From positions 1,754,575 through 1,818,574 of the forward strand of contig JAJVIF010000001.1 of assembly GCA_022072165.1 (NCBI GenBank): 64,000 nucleotides of DNA, given 5' to 3'. The translations under genes and the position numbers were made by a program. The notes under the pieces are model-generated. The model did not search any database, had not been told where the DNA came from, and was given only the letters and a program-made list of their open reading frames with translations. This DNA is from a bacterium (GTDB lineage Bacteria; JAJVIF01). Positions 52,240 through 61,900 of this stretch are shown here, piece by piece (position 1 is the first letter of the stretch; the number at the start of each line of letters is the position of its first letter).

Positions 52240-55001
52240 TACCAGGAATTGTCGTTATAGAGCTTCACGATCCCCACATCCGCGATGTCGTTGGGAGCCG
52301 TGATCGTCGCCACCTGCGGACCAGGTCGGACATCCAGTGTCCCGTTGAACTCCAGGGCGTAGGCGAACGTGTCGTCCGGACCACCGGTGAGGGCCTGAAC
52401 CTTGTTGACGTTGGGACTCACCAGGAGTTCATGCCAGAGCGCCAGCCCGGTAGCGTCATCCATGCGCAGATAAAAGCCCTGGGTGGTGGTCGCATTCATG
52501 TTGATACCAGCAAACGCCGTGTTGAAGCTGGTTTGTCCGCCCGCCAGCAGGTCTCCCCCACTCCCAGGGATCCAGGCCAACCCTGAGATTTCACTGAGAC
52601 CCGCGATGTGCTGCATCACTTGCGACCAGCGATACGCGCCGCCGGCGGTCAGACTCAGGACAAAGCCATGGTAAGAATCATCGGGGAGTGAAAGCTGTCC
52701 TGTACCAAAATCGATATCGTCCGTGCACCGCCCACCGACCGCCAGCACCCCGCCAAAGCCGACTGCCAGACTGGCGACGGTATCCCCCAGTCGCCCGCCG
52801 AACGTCCGATCCCAGACATGTGCGCCAGTGGTCCCATCGTAGCGGGCCACGAAGATATCGCTCCCACCAGAGGCTGTCCGGACACCGCCACCAAAGTCTG
52901 TCGGACCCAGGTAGTAGCCCGCAGCAACGGGCGATCCGGAGGGGAGCGTCACCATTTTGACCGGCTCCACAGAGATGCCGGACGTGTCAATGCGGGTTCC
53001 CCAGACGCCACTGTTGAACTGATTCACTTTCACGATGTAGCCATCGTACGGATTCGCCGGCACAGTCACGGGCGCAATGGTGATGGGCGCTGATGCCAGG
53101 CCTCCGACGAAGAAGCCGTTATCAGCTCCCGACGATGAGACACTGGCGGCAGTGTCAATGCCGGTTGAACCGCCGGTGGTCAGCTGCGCTGGCGTTCCAT
53201 CAGCATCGATCTGGAAGAGAAAGATGTCTGAGCCCTCCGGCACATAGGTCGTGCCGAACGCGGTCATTTCCGCGCTGAAGTCACCGACCACCATGGCTGC
53301 CAGTCCATCGGGACGCAGGGCAATTCCACCAATGTTGTCCCAGTCCGTGCTCCCCCAGGTTTGATCCCAGCGATACGAACCATCAGCACCGTACTGCGCC
53401 AGGAAGCAATCCAGGCCGCCGAAGCCAGGGCGGGATCCACCACCCAAATCAATGCTGTCGAAGTAGACTCCGGCCACCCAGACCCGCCCGGTGGCATCCA
53501 CGGCCATGCCCCGGACGTTTTCGGTGTTGCTACCACGAATCACATTTGCCCAGCCACTTCCCTGTGGTCCATCCACGGAGACCGGCATCACCTGATAGGT
53601 CACGGCCTTCGGCGCATCCGAGGAGAGCGGCACCAGGTCCGCATCGAGCGGGATGGTCCCCGCTTCGGCGGTATTCGGGTCGACCATCCGGACCATGGCA
53701 GTCTTGACGCCCCGGGTATCTGCCGGGCGACCTGTGCGGCTGATGTCGGTGACATAGAAGAGGTGATCTCCGGCGATGCCGGAATCCGGACCGGCATCGC
53801 CCCCATAGGCGGTGTCGTCATCGGTCGGTACCGCAGTGAGGAAATCGGCATGTCCGGGACCTTCCAGGGCTGGACAGCTCCAGGAGACGACGATGCTGCC
53901 GACTTCCACTTCCGGCACTTTGCTGACAATCGGCTCGTCGGCCAGCGGGGTGGTGGTCGTTTCCGCGGCATAGTCCCAGTCCCGGACATGGAACCGGAAG
54001 GATGTAGTTGAGAAGACTCCCGCCTTCAGGGGCGTGGTTTGCCCCAGGAACGTGACTTTCGAGACATCCAGTGCACCGTGGGGATAGCGATATCCGAATT
54101 CATTCAGGACATCTGGCGGCGCGGCTGGAAGCCGATGCGTGACACCCGGCGTGGCGGACTTGGGGTCCATGTACCGCGCGATCACGGCCACATCCAGTGA
54201 GAGCACGCTGCCGGCAGCCAGGCTGGCAAGATCCAGCTGCAGCACACCCTTCACACCCTGTCCCTGATGCAGGACATCGAACCCGGTCCAGAAGACCGTG
54301 TCGGCTACCTGCCAGCCGACAGCGGGATCAAAGTTCCCCTGTGGATTTCCGGCGTTGCTGATGTTGGTGTGGTCAGCAGCATTGAACCGGCTCACCATCC
54401 GTCCATCATCAGCAATCAGGATGTACGGAAAGGTGTTTGCGGTGTATCCCGGCAGCTGCAGCAGGCCCCCCGGACTCCAGTAGGCATCGGCATTGCGTAC
54501 CAGGCTGGTGTTTGCGACCACGGTCCCGAGGCCATCACCGAAGTAGGTGTTGTTGGTTGCAGAAGGAACATCCGCGAGGAACATCAGATAGCCCGAAAAG
54601 CTCAGATCGGCTCGGTTTGACACAGACGAGGTCTCGAAAGGATGCAGAAAGGTGTAGCGCAGCTCGAGAAACTCCCCTGCACGACGAATCGAATCGATGG
54701 TCAGATGGCGCGGCTGCAGGAAGTTGTTGAGGGGCAACGTGAAGCGACTGTCATTGTCCTGCGCCGTGCGGCTGACACTGACCAGGTCGCTGGTCGCCAC
54801 CAGCGTCTCCGGATCAATCTCCCAGCGATAGATCGCCGGCGCGGTCATCATGGTCCCGTCCGCCATCAGGTAGCTGCTGCCAGTCGACGGCACAGCCTGC
54901 ACCGGGACTCCAGCAGGAGCGGTTGGCGTCGCGCCGGTGCATCCCGGACCGGCGAGCAGCCCTCCGAGCAGGGTCATCCAGAGCACACGACGTCGGTCCA
55001 T
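52239..55001 (-). CDS. large lipoprotein with beta-propeller-like SBBP repeats
   Basis: 920 residues. ATG 55001 is preceded by AGGAGGA; lipobox LAGPGC near residues 15-20. Residues ~30-490 contain a beta-rich domain akin to those of the PKD lipoproteins further on (FHVRDWDY, VSWSCPAL), and residues ~490-910 hold repeated propeller blades: WVAGVYFDSIDLGGGS, FLAQYGADGSYRWDQTWGS, VVGDFSAEM, IFVARYDGTTGAHVWDRTFGG, VGGRCTDDIDFGTG, AYRWSQVM. These resemble seven-bladed SBBP repeats. Likely an extracellular binding or display protein. Confidence 0.8.
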   Translation of the reverse strand: MDRRRVLWMTLLGGLLAGPGCTGATPTAPAGVPVQAVPSTGSSYLMADGTMMTAPAIYRWEIDPETLVATSDLVSVSRTAQDNDSRFTLPLNNFLQPRHLTIDSIRRAGEFLELRYTFLHPFETSSVSNRADLSFSGYLMFLADVPSATNNTYFGDGLGTVVANTSLVRNADAYWSPGGLLQLPGYTANTFPYILIADDGRMVSRFNAADHTNISNAGNPQGNFDPAVGWQVADTVFWTGFDVLHQGQGVKGVLQLDLASLAAGSVLSLDVAVIARYMDPKSATPGVTHRLPAAPPDVLNEFGYRYPHGALDVSKVTFLGQTTPLKAGVFSTTSFRFHVRDWDYAAETTTTPLADEPIVSKVPEVEVGSIVVSWSCPALEGPGHADFLTAVPTDDDTAYGGDAGPDSGIAGDHLFYVTDISRTGRPADTRGVKTAMVRMVDPNTAEAGTIPLDADLVPLSSDAPKAVTYQVMPVSVDGPQGSGWANVIRGSNTENVRGMAVDATGRVWVAGVYFDSIDLGGGSRPGFGGLDCFLAQYGADGSYRWDQTWGSTDWDNIGGIALRPDGLAAMVVGDFSAEMTAFGTTYVPEGSDIFLFQIDADGTPAQLTTGGSTGIDTAASVSSSGADNGFFVGGLASAPITIAPVTVPANPYDGYIVKVNQFNSGVWGTRIDTSGISVEPVKMVTLPSGSPVAAGYYLGPTDFGGGVRTASGGSDIFVARYDGTTGAHVWDRTFGGRLGDTVASLAVGFGGVLAVGGRCTDDIDFGTGQLSLPDDSYHGFVLSLTAGGAYRWSQVMQHIAGLSEISGLAWIPGSGGDLLAGGQTSFNTAFAGINMNATTTQGFYLRMDDATGLALWHELLVSPNVNKVQALTGGPDDTFAYALEFNGTLDVRPGPQVATITAPNDIADVGIVKLYNDNSW

Positions 55002-55182
55002 GACACGTTCCTCCTGACAGGCAGCCTTCCACCAGTAAGCGGGAATGACTGCAGAAGCCATACTGCGCACGCTTGAATACAGGCATCATGCCACACCAAA
55101 TCCACCGCGAAAGTCCATTTTCAGGGGTACACTGGGGATACTCATTACGGTCCTGCGCGTCGCGATCACCCTGGAGCGTCTT

Positions 55183-56865
55183 ATGTTGCCCCCCGCCCCG
55201 TACCTCCCCTGGCTCCTTGCTGCTGCCCTGCTCCTGACCGGATGTCTGCAGGCGGCTACGACTCCCGACGCGCCATCTGCTGCCACGGCGACCGACACGA
55301 CCGTGGAAAACACCTTTCCCTGGCTCGCAGCAGAAGTGGAGATTCGCGCGACGGGGCCAGACCTCCAGGCGACCCTGACCCCCTTGCGGACCCTCACGGC
55401 CGAGCCTCCCCTCGGTGCCCGTGCCGTGGTCGATGCCATGGGGTATCTCGCAGGACCCCTTGCCTGTTACGACTGCCTGAAAGTCCTGCGGGTCGCACGC
55501 CCCGACCCCGAGCGGGTCGCCGTCATGTTTGGCCTCTCTCATCCTTTCAGTGCGTCTTCAGGACGCTGGGACCTGCATCTGTTCGATGTCCGGGGGCATC
55601 TGGCAGGGTCGCAGAGCAGCTGGGCCTTTCCCGGCACCATGATCGATTTGGGCGGCCCCGCCCCCGAAGCCGCTCGGGCCGAACTTATCCCGCTGGAGAA
55701 TCCGGATGGATACACGTCGTTTGTGGATGGCGTCGTAGTTCCCGCGCTTGGCCTGCCACGCACCCAGGTGAATCTCCGGCCCTATAAGCTCTTTTGGGAA
55801 GACTTCAGCAACGGCAACTGGAGCACCAGCAATCCGGGGGGGTTCGCCAGTCTGACCGCCCCGCGCGGACGCAATGTTTTTCCGGTCGGCGGCACGATGG
55901 CGGATCCCCGGGGCCAGACGACTTACACCTTCCATTTTCCTGATGGCATCCCGGCGACGGTTCGCTTTCTGCTGACTCTGGATGTCAGCTACACCATGGT
56001 GCGACCCACTGCTGATCCACTCTCATCGCGATACCTGCTTCCCTATGGAAATCAGCTCGCCGCGATCCGCATGGCACCGACCATCGTCTCCAATGAACTC
56101 CAGGCGGGTGATCCCCAGAGCCAGGCAGTTGTGGAAATCCGGGTCACTGACTGGCAGACCCTGGGGGATGCGCTGGAGAATCCGCTGGAGTGGGACTTCG
56201 CGACCGCCCTGCTCGATGAGATCCCCCGGGACTCCGAGCCCCAGAATCTCCGCTTCGAAGCCCCGGGACTCCTCACCAGCCCGATTGTCCGGACCCGGGT
56301 CAGTCGGGATGGCGGAACCGGGACCCCGACCGATCCCTTCCTCTGGCGGCAGACCATCCGCAATGAGCTGGCGGCTCCGGAGGGGACTTATTACCTGCTG
56401 ATGGTGGCCCGGGACAGCATGGCGGCCTATCCGAACGAGTTCCCCTGGGTGGTGGAACGCTCCGGACGCACCCTGAGTCCATGGAAAGACTTCGCCACCT
56501 ACCAGGTGGTGCCGCTGCAGGTGACCACCCCCACGAATCTCTCACCACTGGCAGAGCTGGTGGCGGACCGCACGGAGATTCAGACAGGGGAATCGGTCCA
56601 GTTTTGTCCCGGACCTGGGACGTTTGATCCGGATGGCACCATCGTCCTGTGGGAGTATGACTACGACTTCAATCCCGCCGATCCCGGCAGCTTTACCCCC
56701 GAGGACACCAGGACCGCCGCGGACCCCGATCAGTGTGTCGACCACATTTTCACCACCTTCGGGACCCCGAATCAGATCATATACACCGTCGGGATGCGGG
56801 TCACCGATGATGGCACCCCGCCACGGCAGGGCTTTGCCTGGACCCGGATCACGGTGAATCCGTAA
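55183..56865 (+). CDS. lipoprotein with one PKD-like domain (PKD lipoprotein family)
   Basis: 560 residues. Lipobox LLTGC near residues 16-20; GGAG six bases before ATG 55183. The N-terminal body has ACYDCLKVLRVARPDPERVAVMFGLSHPF, WDLHLFDVRGHL and RPYKLFWEDFS, each closely matched in 58901-62284. The C-terminus (~455-560) is a PKD-like domain (VQFCPGPGTFDPDGTIVLWEYDYDF, VTDDGTP). It lacks the jellyroll-like C-terminal domain of its larger relatives. Divergent from 52239-55001 with 181 bases between. Confidence 0.8.
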   Translation: MLPPAPYLPWLLAAALLLTGCLQAATTPDAPSAATATDTTVENTFPWLAAEVEIRATGPDLQATLTPLRTLTAEPPLGARAVVDAMGYLAGPLACYDCLKVLRVARPDPERVAVMFGLSHPFSASSGRWDLHLFDVRGHLAGSQSSWAFPGTMIDLGGPAPEAARAELIPLENPDGYTSFVDGVVVPALGLPRTQVNLRPYKLFWEDFSNGNWSTSNPGGFASLTAPRGRNVFPVGGTMADPRGQTTYTFHFPDGIPATVRFLLTLDVSYTMVRPTADPLSSRYLLPYGNQLAAIRMAPTIVSNELQAGDPQSQAVVEIRVTDWQTLGDALENPLEWDFATALLDEIPRDSEPQNLRFEAPGLLTSPIVRTRVSRDGGTGTPTDPFLWRQTIRNELAAPEGTYYLLMVARDSMAAYPNEFPWVVERSGRTLSPWKDFATYQVVPLQVTTPTNLSPLAELVADRTEIQTGESVQFCPGPGTFDPDGTIVLWEYDYDFNPADPGSFTPEDTRTAADPDQCVDHIFTTFGTPNQIIYTVGMRVTDDGTPPRQGFAWTRITVNP

Positions 56866-57030
56866 TCTGAAGTCCGCCAGGGACTCACAACAGAGAGCTG
56901 CCAGATTCGGGCGAGCGGATTTTCCTGCATTCGACCGGCGGTCGTAGTGGCCCCCCTCTGGTAGACTCCCTTTTGCCGGTCTAAAGAGGCCTGACGGCCT
57001 GATGCCGGGGATTCCAGTCCAGGGGCGCTC

Positions 57031-57264
57031 ATGCCACACATCATCTGCGAACCCTGTGTGGGGGTGCAGCACGGGAAATGCGCCGAGGTCTGTCCGACAG
57101 ACTCCATTCATCCGGCCGGTGATCAGTTCATGATCAATCCCGAAACCTGCATCGACTGCGCGTCCTGCGCCTTCGAGTGCCCGACCCAGGCGATCTATCA
57201 GGACGAGGATGTCCCGGCCCGCTGGGAGGAATACATCCAGAAGAACGCTGACTTTTACAAGTAG
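57031..57264 (+). CDS. 7Fe-type ferredoxin (copy 1)
   Basis: 77 residues. Cluster motifs CEPCVGVQHGKCAEVCP and CIDCASCAFECP. The first has the spacing of the 3Fe-4S/4Fe-4S site of thermophile-type ferredoxins, the second is a full CxxCxxCxxxCP. A C-terminal VPARWEEYIQKNADFYK tail matches the family. Soluble one-electron carrier. A TAGACT hexamer at 56962-56967 could be its -10. The paralogue lies convergently at 57465-57701. Confidence 0.93.
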   Translation: MPHIICEPCVGVQHGKCAEVCPTDSIHPAGDQFMINPETCIDCASCAFECPTQAIYQDEDVPARWEEYIQKNADFYK

Positions 57265-57302
57265 CGTTCCAGCCCAACACTCATCCCATTCCAGGGATAC
57301 CG

Positions 57303-57341
57303 ACGCGCCGCCAGGGAGACCCGGCGGCGCGTTGCTGTTTT
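57303..57341 (+). terminator. terminator of the plus-strand ferredoxin gene
   Basis: Ten-bp stem ACGCGCCGCC and complement, ten-base loop, then TGCTGTTTTTTG. Confidence 0.85.
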
Positions 57342-57384
57342 TGCCCAGCACGCCAACGCGTCAGGACTGGCACCAGAAATACGC

Positions 57385-57413
57385 AGCGCCCACCCGGTGG
57401 ACGAGTGGGCGCT
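57385..57413 (-). terminator. hairpin downstream of the minus-strand ferredoxin gene
   Basis: Nine-bp stem AGCGCCCAC and complement with an 11-base loop, 52 bases after the stop at 57465; the minus-strand tail GCGTATTTC is only weakly T-rich. Confidence 0.6.
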
Positions 57414-57464
57414 ACAGACCCGGCGCAATGCCGGTCTCTCTCTCCTGGACGGGGAACGACTGGT

Positions 57465-57701
57465 CTATTTCTTGAAGAAGGCCGCGTTTTCCTCGATGAA
57501 GTGCTTCCACTCCTCCGGGACATCATCTTCCGTAAAGATCGCCAGGACCGGGCAGGCATCGATGCAGGCGCCGCAGTCGATGCAGGTCTCAGGATCGATG
57601 TACAGCATCCGGTCGTCGCCGTGGATGCAGTCCACAGGGCAGACATCGACACAGGCGGTGTCCTTGACACCGATGCAGGGCTCGCAGATGACGTGGGTCA
57701 T
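57465..57701 (-). CDS. 7Fe-type ferredoxin (copy 2)
   Basis: 78 residues. CEPCIGVKDTACVDVCPVDCI and CIDCGACIDACPVLAI with the tail VPEEWKHFIEENAAFFKK: the canonical form of this ferredoxin. Compared with copy 1 it has an additional Cys after CP (PVDC), the usual position of the fourth ligand set. The two copies face each other with ~200 bases between, so they arose by an inverted duplication or have been kept as isoforms. Confidence 0.94.
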   Translation of the reverse strand: MTHVICEPCIGVKDTACVDVCPVDCIHGDDRMLYIDPETCIDCGACIDACPVLAIFTEDDVPEEWKHFIEENAAFFKK

Positions 57702-57834
57702 GGTTCTTCAGGTCTTTCATGAGCGCCGCTACTCGGGCGCGGACTCGGTGAACAGGAGCATTCTATTGACTGGAGGGCGTGGGGACCAGAGACGGTGCCC
57801 GATTTTCGCTAATTGATATTGCGTCGCAAGTGCA

Positions 57835-58797
57835 TCATAACTCCCCCGCCCCCCAACTCCGCTCCACCACCCCCTCCGCCCCCACCCGCACCACCAGATT
57901 CGTCGAGGTCAGCGCATACGTCGCCCCGTTGAACACTTTCACCCGCACCGGCGAGTACCGCCGCCCCCTTTGCGGGTCCGACAAAAAGTGACGCCACTCC
58001 AGTGATGCCAGGCTCGAAAAGAGATACAGCGCTCCGGAATAGCTGCTCCCGGTCCCGGACTGGTGATCCACAAAGAGAAGCTTCCCTTCAGGCAGCACCG
58101 CCAGGTCTGTGATGGTCCCCATGGCATCGGCCTTCGCGACTGTCAGCTGACCAGTGCGGTCTCCACCCGCCGAGTACCGCGTGAGTGTCCGCAACAGGCC
58201 CTCTACTCCCGGCTGATCCGCGACCAGATAAAACGTCCCATCGGAGGCCACGGCGATGGCAGTACTCCAGTGCAGCTTCGCCGTGGTGGCAGCATCCAGG
58301 GCGATCTCGTCGATAAAGTCCCCCCAGGTGCTGAAGCGGAGCACTGCCTCGCGCCCCAGATCGAGCACATAGAGCTGACCGAGATCATCGAGGCCGAAGT
58401 CCACCGGCTGCCGCATCTCGCCCCGGTCGAATCCCCGGGTCCCCCAGCGACGAAGCACCTGTCCATGGCTGTTGAAAACGATGATGGAAGGACCAAACTG
58501 ATCGAGGACATAGCAGTTGCCCGCCGCATCGGTCAGCAGTTCCACCGGAGCCAGGAGTGTATCGGGCTGCTGAGGTTCTTCCGTCCCGGCACTCTTCAGC
58601 CACTTGCCGTTCCAGTCCAGGATCGCGAGCTTCTGATCCTCACTGGGCTGCAGCAGATAGATGACTTCTTCGGTCAGTGCGAAGCCCCGCTTCTGTGCCA
58701 TGGCTGCTTCGGCGGCAGATGGCCAGAGGACCCCACCGACCAACGTTAGACACCAAAAGAAGATCGCGCTCCGCCACAGAGGCTGTTCGTCCCGCAT
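57835..58797 (-). CDS. exported NHL-like beta-propeller protein
   Basis: 320 residues with signal peptide (hydrophobic ~10-28, AEAA). About six blades with the NHL rhythm: LLTDAAGNCYVLDQFGPSIIVFNSHGQVLRRWG, VDFGLDDLGQLYVLDLGREAVLRFS, IAVASDGTFYLVAD, LAVLPEGKLLFVDHQSG. Probably a periplasmic or surface ligand- or protein-binding scaffold. GTGAGGG immediately before the ATG at 58797 acts as ribosome-binding site. No partner is visible. Confidence 0.75.
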   Translation of the reverse strand: MRDEQPLWRSAIFFWCLTLVGGVLWPSAAEAAMAQKRGFALTEEVIYLLQPSEDQKLAILDWNGKWLKSAGTEEPQQPDTLLAPVELLTDAAGNCYVLDQFGPSIIVFNSHGQVLRRWGTRGFDRGEMRQPVDFGLDDLGQLYVLDLGREAVLRFSTWGDFIDEIALDAATTAKLHWSTAIAVASDGTFYLVADQPGVEGLLRTLTRYSAGGDRTGQLTVAKADAMGTITDLAVLPEGKLLFVDHQSGTGSSYSGALYLFSSLASLEWRHFLSDPQRGRRYSPVRVKVFNGATYALTSTNLVVRVGAEGVVERSWGAGEL

Positions 58798-58837
58798 CCC
58801 TCACCCTCGCTTCCTGCTTGCTGAGAGACAAGCGTAC

Positions 58838-58873
58838 ACAACAAACAGGGACAGGAGCGAACTCCTGTCCCTG
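58838..58873 (-). terminator. terminator of the PKD lipoprotein operon
   Basis: Twelve-bp stem CAGGGACAGGAG and complement with loop CGAA, then on the minus strand TTTGTTGTG. Confidence 0.85.
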
Positions 58874-58900
58874 CGCTCCCAAAGTCAGTTGTCCCGGAGG

Positions 58901-61900
58901 CTACTCCTCCACCACCGCGATGCGGTCGATGCGCCAGCCCCGGCTCCGCCGGTGGTTGATGCTGGTATCGGTGAGGGCTTCCAGGTTCTGCATACACTCG
59001 ATGCAGGGGGGATAGAGGGTGGTGCCCACGGGCTGGGTGCGACAGCCCGGGTTGTCCTTTTTCTTCGAGGCGAAGCGGAACTCCAGCACGACCGACTGCC
59101 CCTTCCAGGGCGACAGGTCGAAGCGGCTGTCGATCCACTGCGAATCCTGCGGATTCACCTTCCAGCCACCGACCGCATTGCTGTCGGGGACCACCGGCCG
59201 CCGATCCGCCACACTGTTGGTGTAGCTGACCCCCGAGAAGCCCTTGTCGACACCTGCCTGATAGTTGGTCTGCAGCCAGTTGTTGGTTTCCACAAAGGGC
59301 TCCATGAAGAAGAGCGAGGTCATCTCCCAGCGATAGCCGATGGCGTTATTGAAAGTCGCCCAGAAGGGCTCTGAGGCCTGCGGACCGGTGACATCCAGCC
59401 GGGTCGCGGTCGGTCCGGGGACCCCACCTGGAGCCGGGCGGACCCAGACAGTGCCGCCGTCGTAGTGCGTGACCTTCCCCGGATTCGGCATCGGGGCCCA
59501 GGTGAAAGGACTGGTCCCTCCTGGAGCAACCCCATCCACTTCATATTCGAGGTCGGTCTGGAACCAGTGATGCAGGTCGAGGTAAGTGCTGCCAGGATGG
59601 GCGTTTAGCGGGATCACCGGGGTCCGGATGGCGTAGATCGCATCCGACCAGTACCGGTTGTCCTGCCCATCGCCCGCGGTGGAACCAGATTCTTCCAGGG
59701 CCCGGAACGTGGTGTTGCCGGGGTAGTCGAAGTTCCCGATGTTGGTCACGATGCCCCAGGTGGAACCGGTGGGCGGGGCGTTGTAGGAGCTGGGCGGGTC
59801 ATTGGAATATGTCTTGGAGCTGGCACAGGGCGGAATTGGACCCCGCTCCAGGCCATTGGCAGCCCCCAGGATACTGAATCCCAGGTTACTGAGCGTATCC
59901 GCCGGATCCTCGAAGTCCCAGACCGGCTCCGGGCTCAGGCCACGGACGGTGATGTTGATGTCATCCAGACCGGTCAGCCCCGGCGTACCGTTGTCCGTGA
60001 CGCGCAAACCCGCGCGATACACCACATCGACGGTCGTGATGTTCGAGTAGATGTGGGTCACCGACTCCGTGGTGGTCTTGCTGGTGTCAGGGGTGAAATT
60101 CGCCGGATTGCCATCCCAGTCGAAGTCGTACTCATAAAGCACGATGCTGCCATCGGGATCCGTGGTGCCCGGTCCCGGCCAGAAGGTGACGGTCTGCCCA
60201 CCAAAGATCGTCGTGGGATTCGCCAACAATTCAGCCACAGGCGGCTGATTCGGCGGAGTCGGCTTGATCGTGATAAGCAGGCCATCGGTGGCGGTCAGCG
60301 CAGGCGTACCGTTGTCTGTCACCCGGAGGCCGGCGGTCACCTGGAGGTCGGTCGTGCCGGGATTGGCGTAGGTATGCGGCACCGGGGTTGCATCGGTCTT
60401 CGTGACATCGGCGGTAAAGTTCGCCGGATTGCCATCCCAGTCGAAGTCATACTCCCACTGCACGATGCTGCCATCGGGATCCGAAGTCCCGGGACCAGGG
60501 AAGAGGGTAATCTCTACACCGGTCATCGGATTCGCGTTGCTCGCCGCGAGGTCCGCCACTGGCGGCTCGTTAGTGAAGGGAGCGATGGTGATTTCGACAC
60601 TGTCGATGTCCATGAGGGCCGGCGCACCGTTGTCCGTCACACGCATCGCGACTGTCACCACGACCGGGTCTTCCCCGGGATTCGTGAAGGTCGTAGTGGC
60701 GCACTTGCTGGCATCCGCGGGCGTCCGGATGGCATCCGCCGAGAAGTTCGCCGGGTTGCCATCCCAGTCGTAGTCATACTCCCACTTGATGATCTGCCCA
60801 TCGGGGTCCTGCGTCAGCGGACCGGGGCAAAACTCAACGGTCCCGCCCGTCGGAACGGTGGACCGACTGGGCACGATCTGCGCCACCGGCGGCAGATTGG
60901 GGATGACCCCCACCGACACCGGGAAGATCTGATAGGTGTTGTAGTCGTGGTGCGACGAGTTGATGGTGTAGGTGTCGCGGTTCAGCGCGGTCGGACCATC
61001 AGCCGCCAGGGTCGCATCATCGGTCGCCCGGATGATGCCCCAGTAGTTGCCCGCCGGCGCGGAGGCCTCGTTCTGCAGCACGATGTCAAAGCGATACGGG
61101 TCGCTCGGCTTGCCGGACCCGCCCACTTTCGTCGCCGGATTAATAGTCTTCGGCGCACTCAGGACGCCGGGCACATGCAGGATCAGGTTCGCCAGGTCGC
61201 TCTTGTAGGCGATGTCGTTCAGCGCGGCAGTGGCGGGATCGAATCCCAGTTGCGGCGGTTCCAGTCCCGCCTGCCAGTCTCCAACCCGCACATTCAGCGT
61301 GATGCTGGAGCTCGCGAGTCCCTCCAGCAGTGCGCCTGAGGTAATGCTCGTGCTGAGCACCACCGGTGCTGCCTGGTTAAACAACGGCATGAAGTACTTC
61401 GGCGTCAGCCGCGTCTCCCGGATCGCCGACTGCCCGTAGGAGGCATCCACCATGAAGAGGAACGACAGGCTCGTCTCGCCCGGCACTAGCGCGAGGTCAT
61501 ACGTCGCGGTGGCCCGGTTGTCGCTGCCGGAGCCCGCCATGGGGAAGACATTGTGGCCCCGGGGCTGCTCAACATTCGACCAGCCTGTGGCATTGGCTGC
61601 ATTCACGTTGCCCGTCGAGAAATCTTTCCAGAAGAGCTTGTAGGGTCGGGTGTTGCCCGGCACGTTGAGTCCCAGGAACCCCTCCACCACGCTGTCGAAC
61701 AGGTTCGAGTAGCCATCCGCGTTGAGCACCAGACCCGGATTCGTGCTGACGGCCTGAGAACCGGTCGGAAACTCGGCGTTCACCCCCGGGAAGGCTGTCA
61801 CACCGCGACCGGTAATCAGATGTCCGCGAACATCGAAGACATGCAAATCTTTGCGGGCCGCAGTGGACTTGAACGGATGCGCCAGCCTAAAGGTCACGGC

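Noticed and set aside
60097-60782. Tandem DNA repeat or insertion element
   Set aside because: The repeated bases fall in phase with the PKD domains and are explained by domain duplication.
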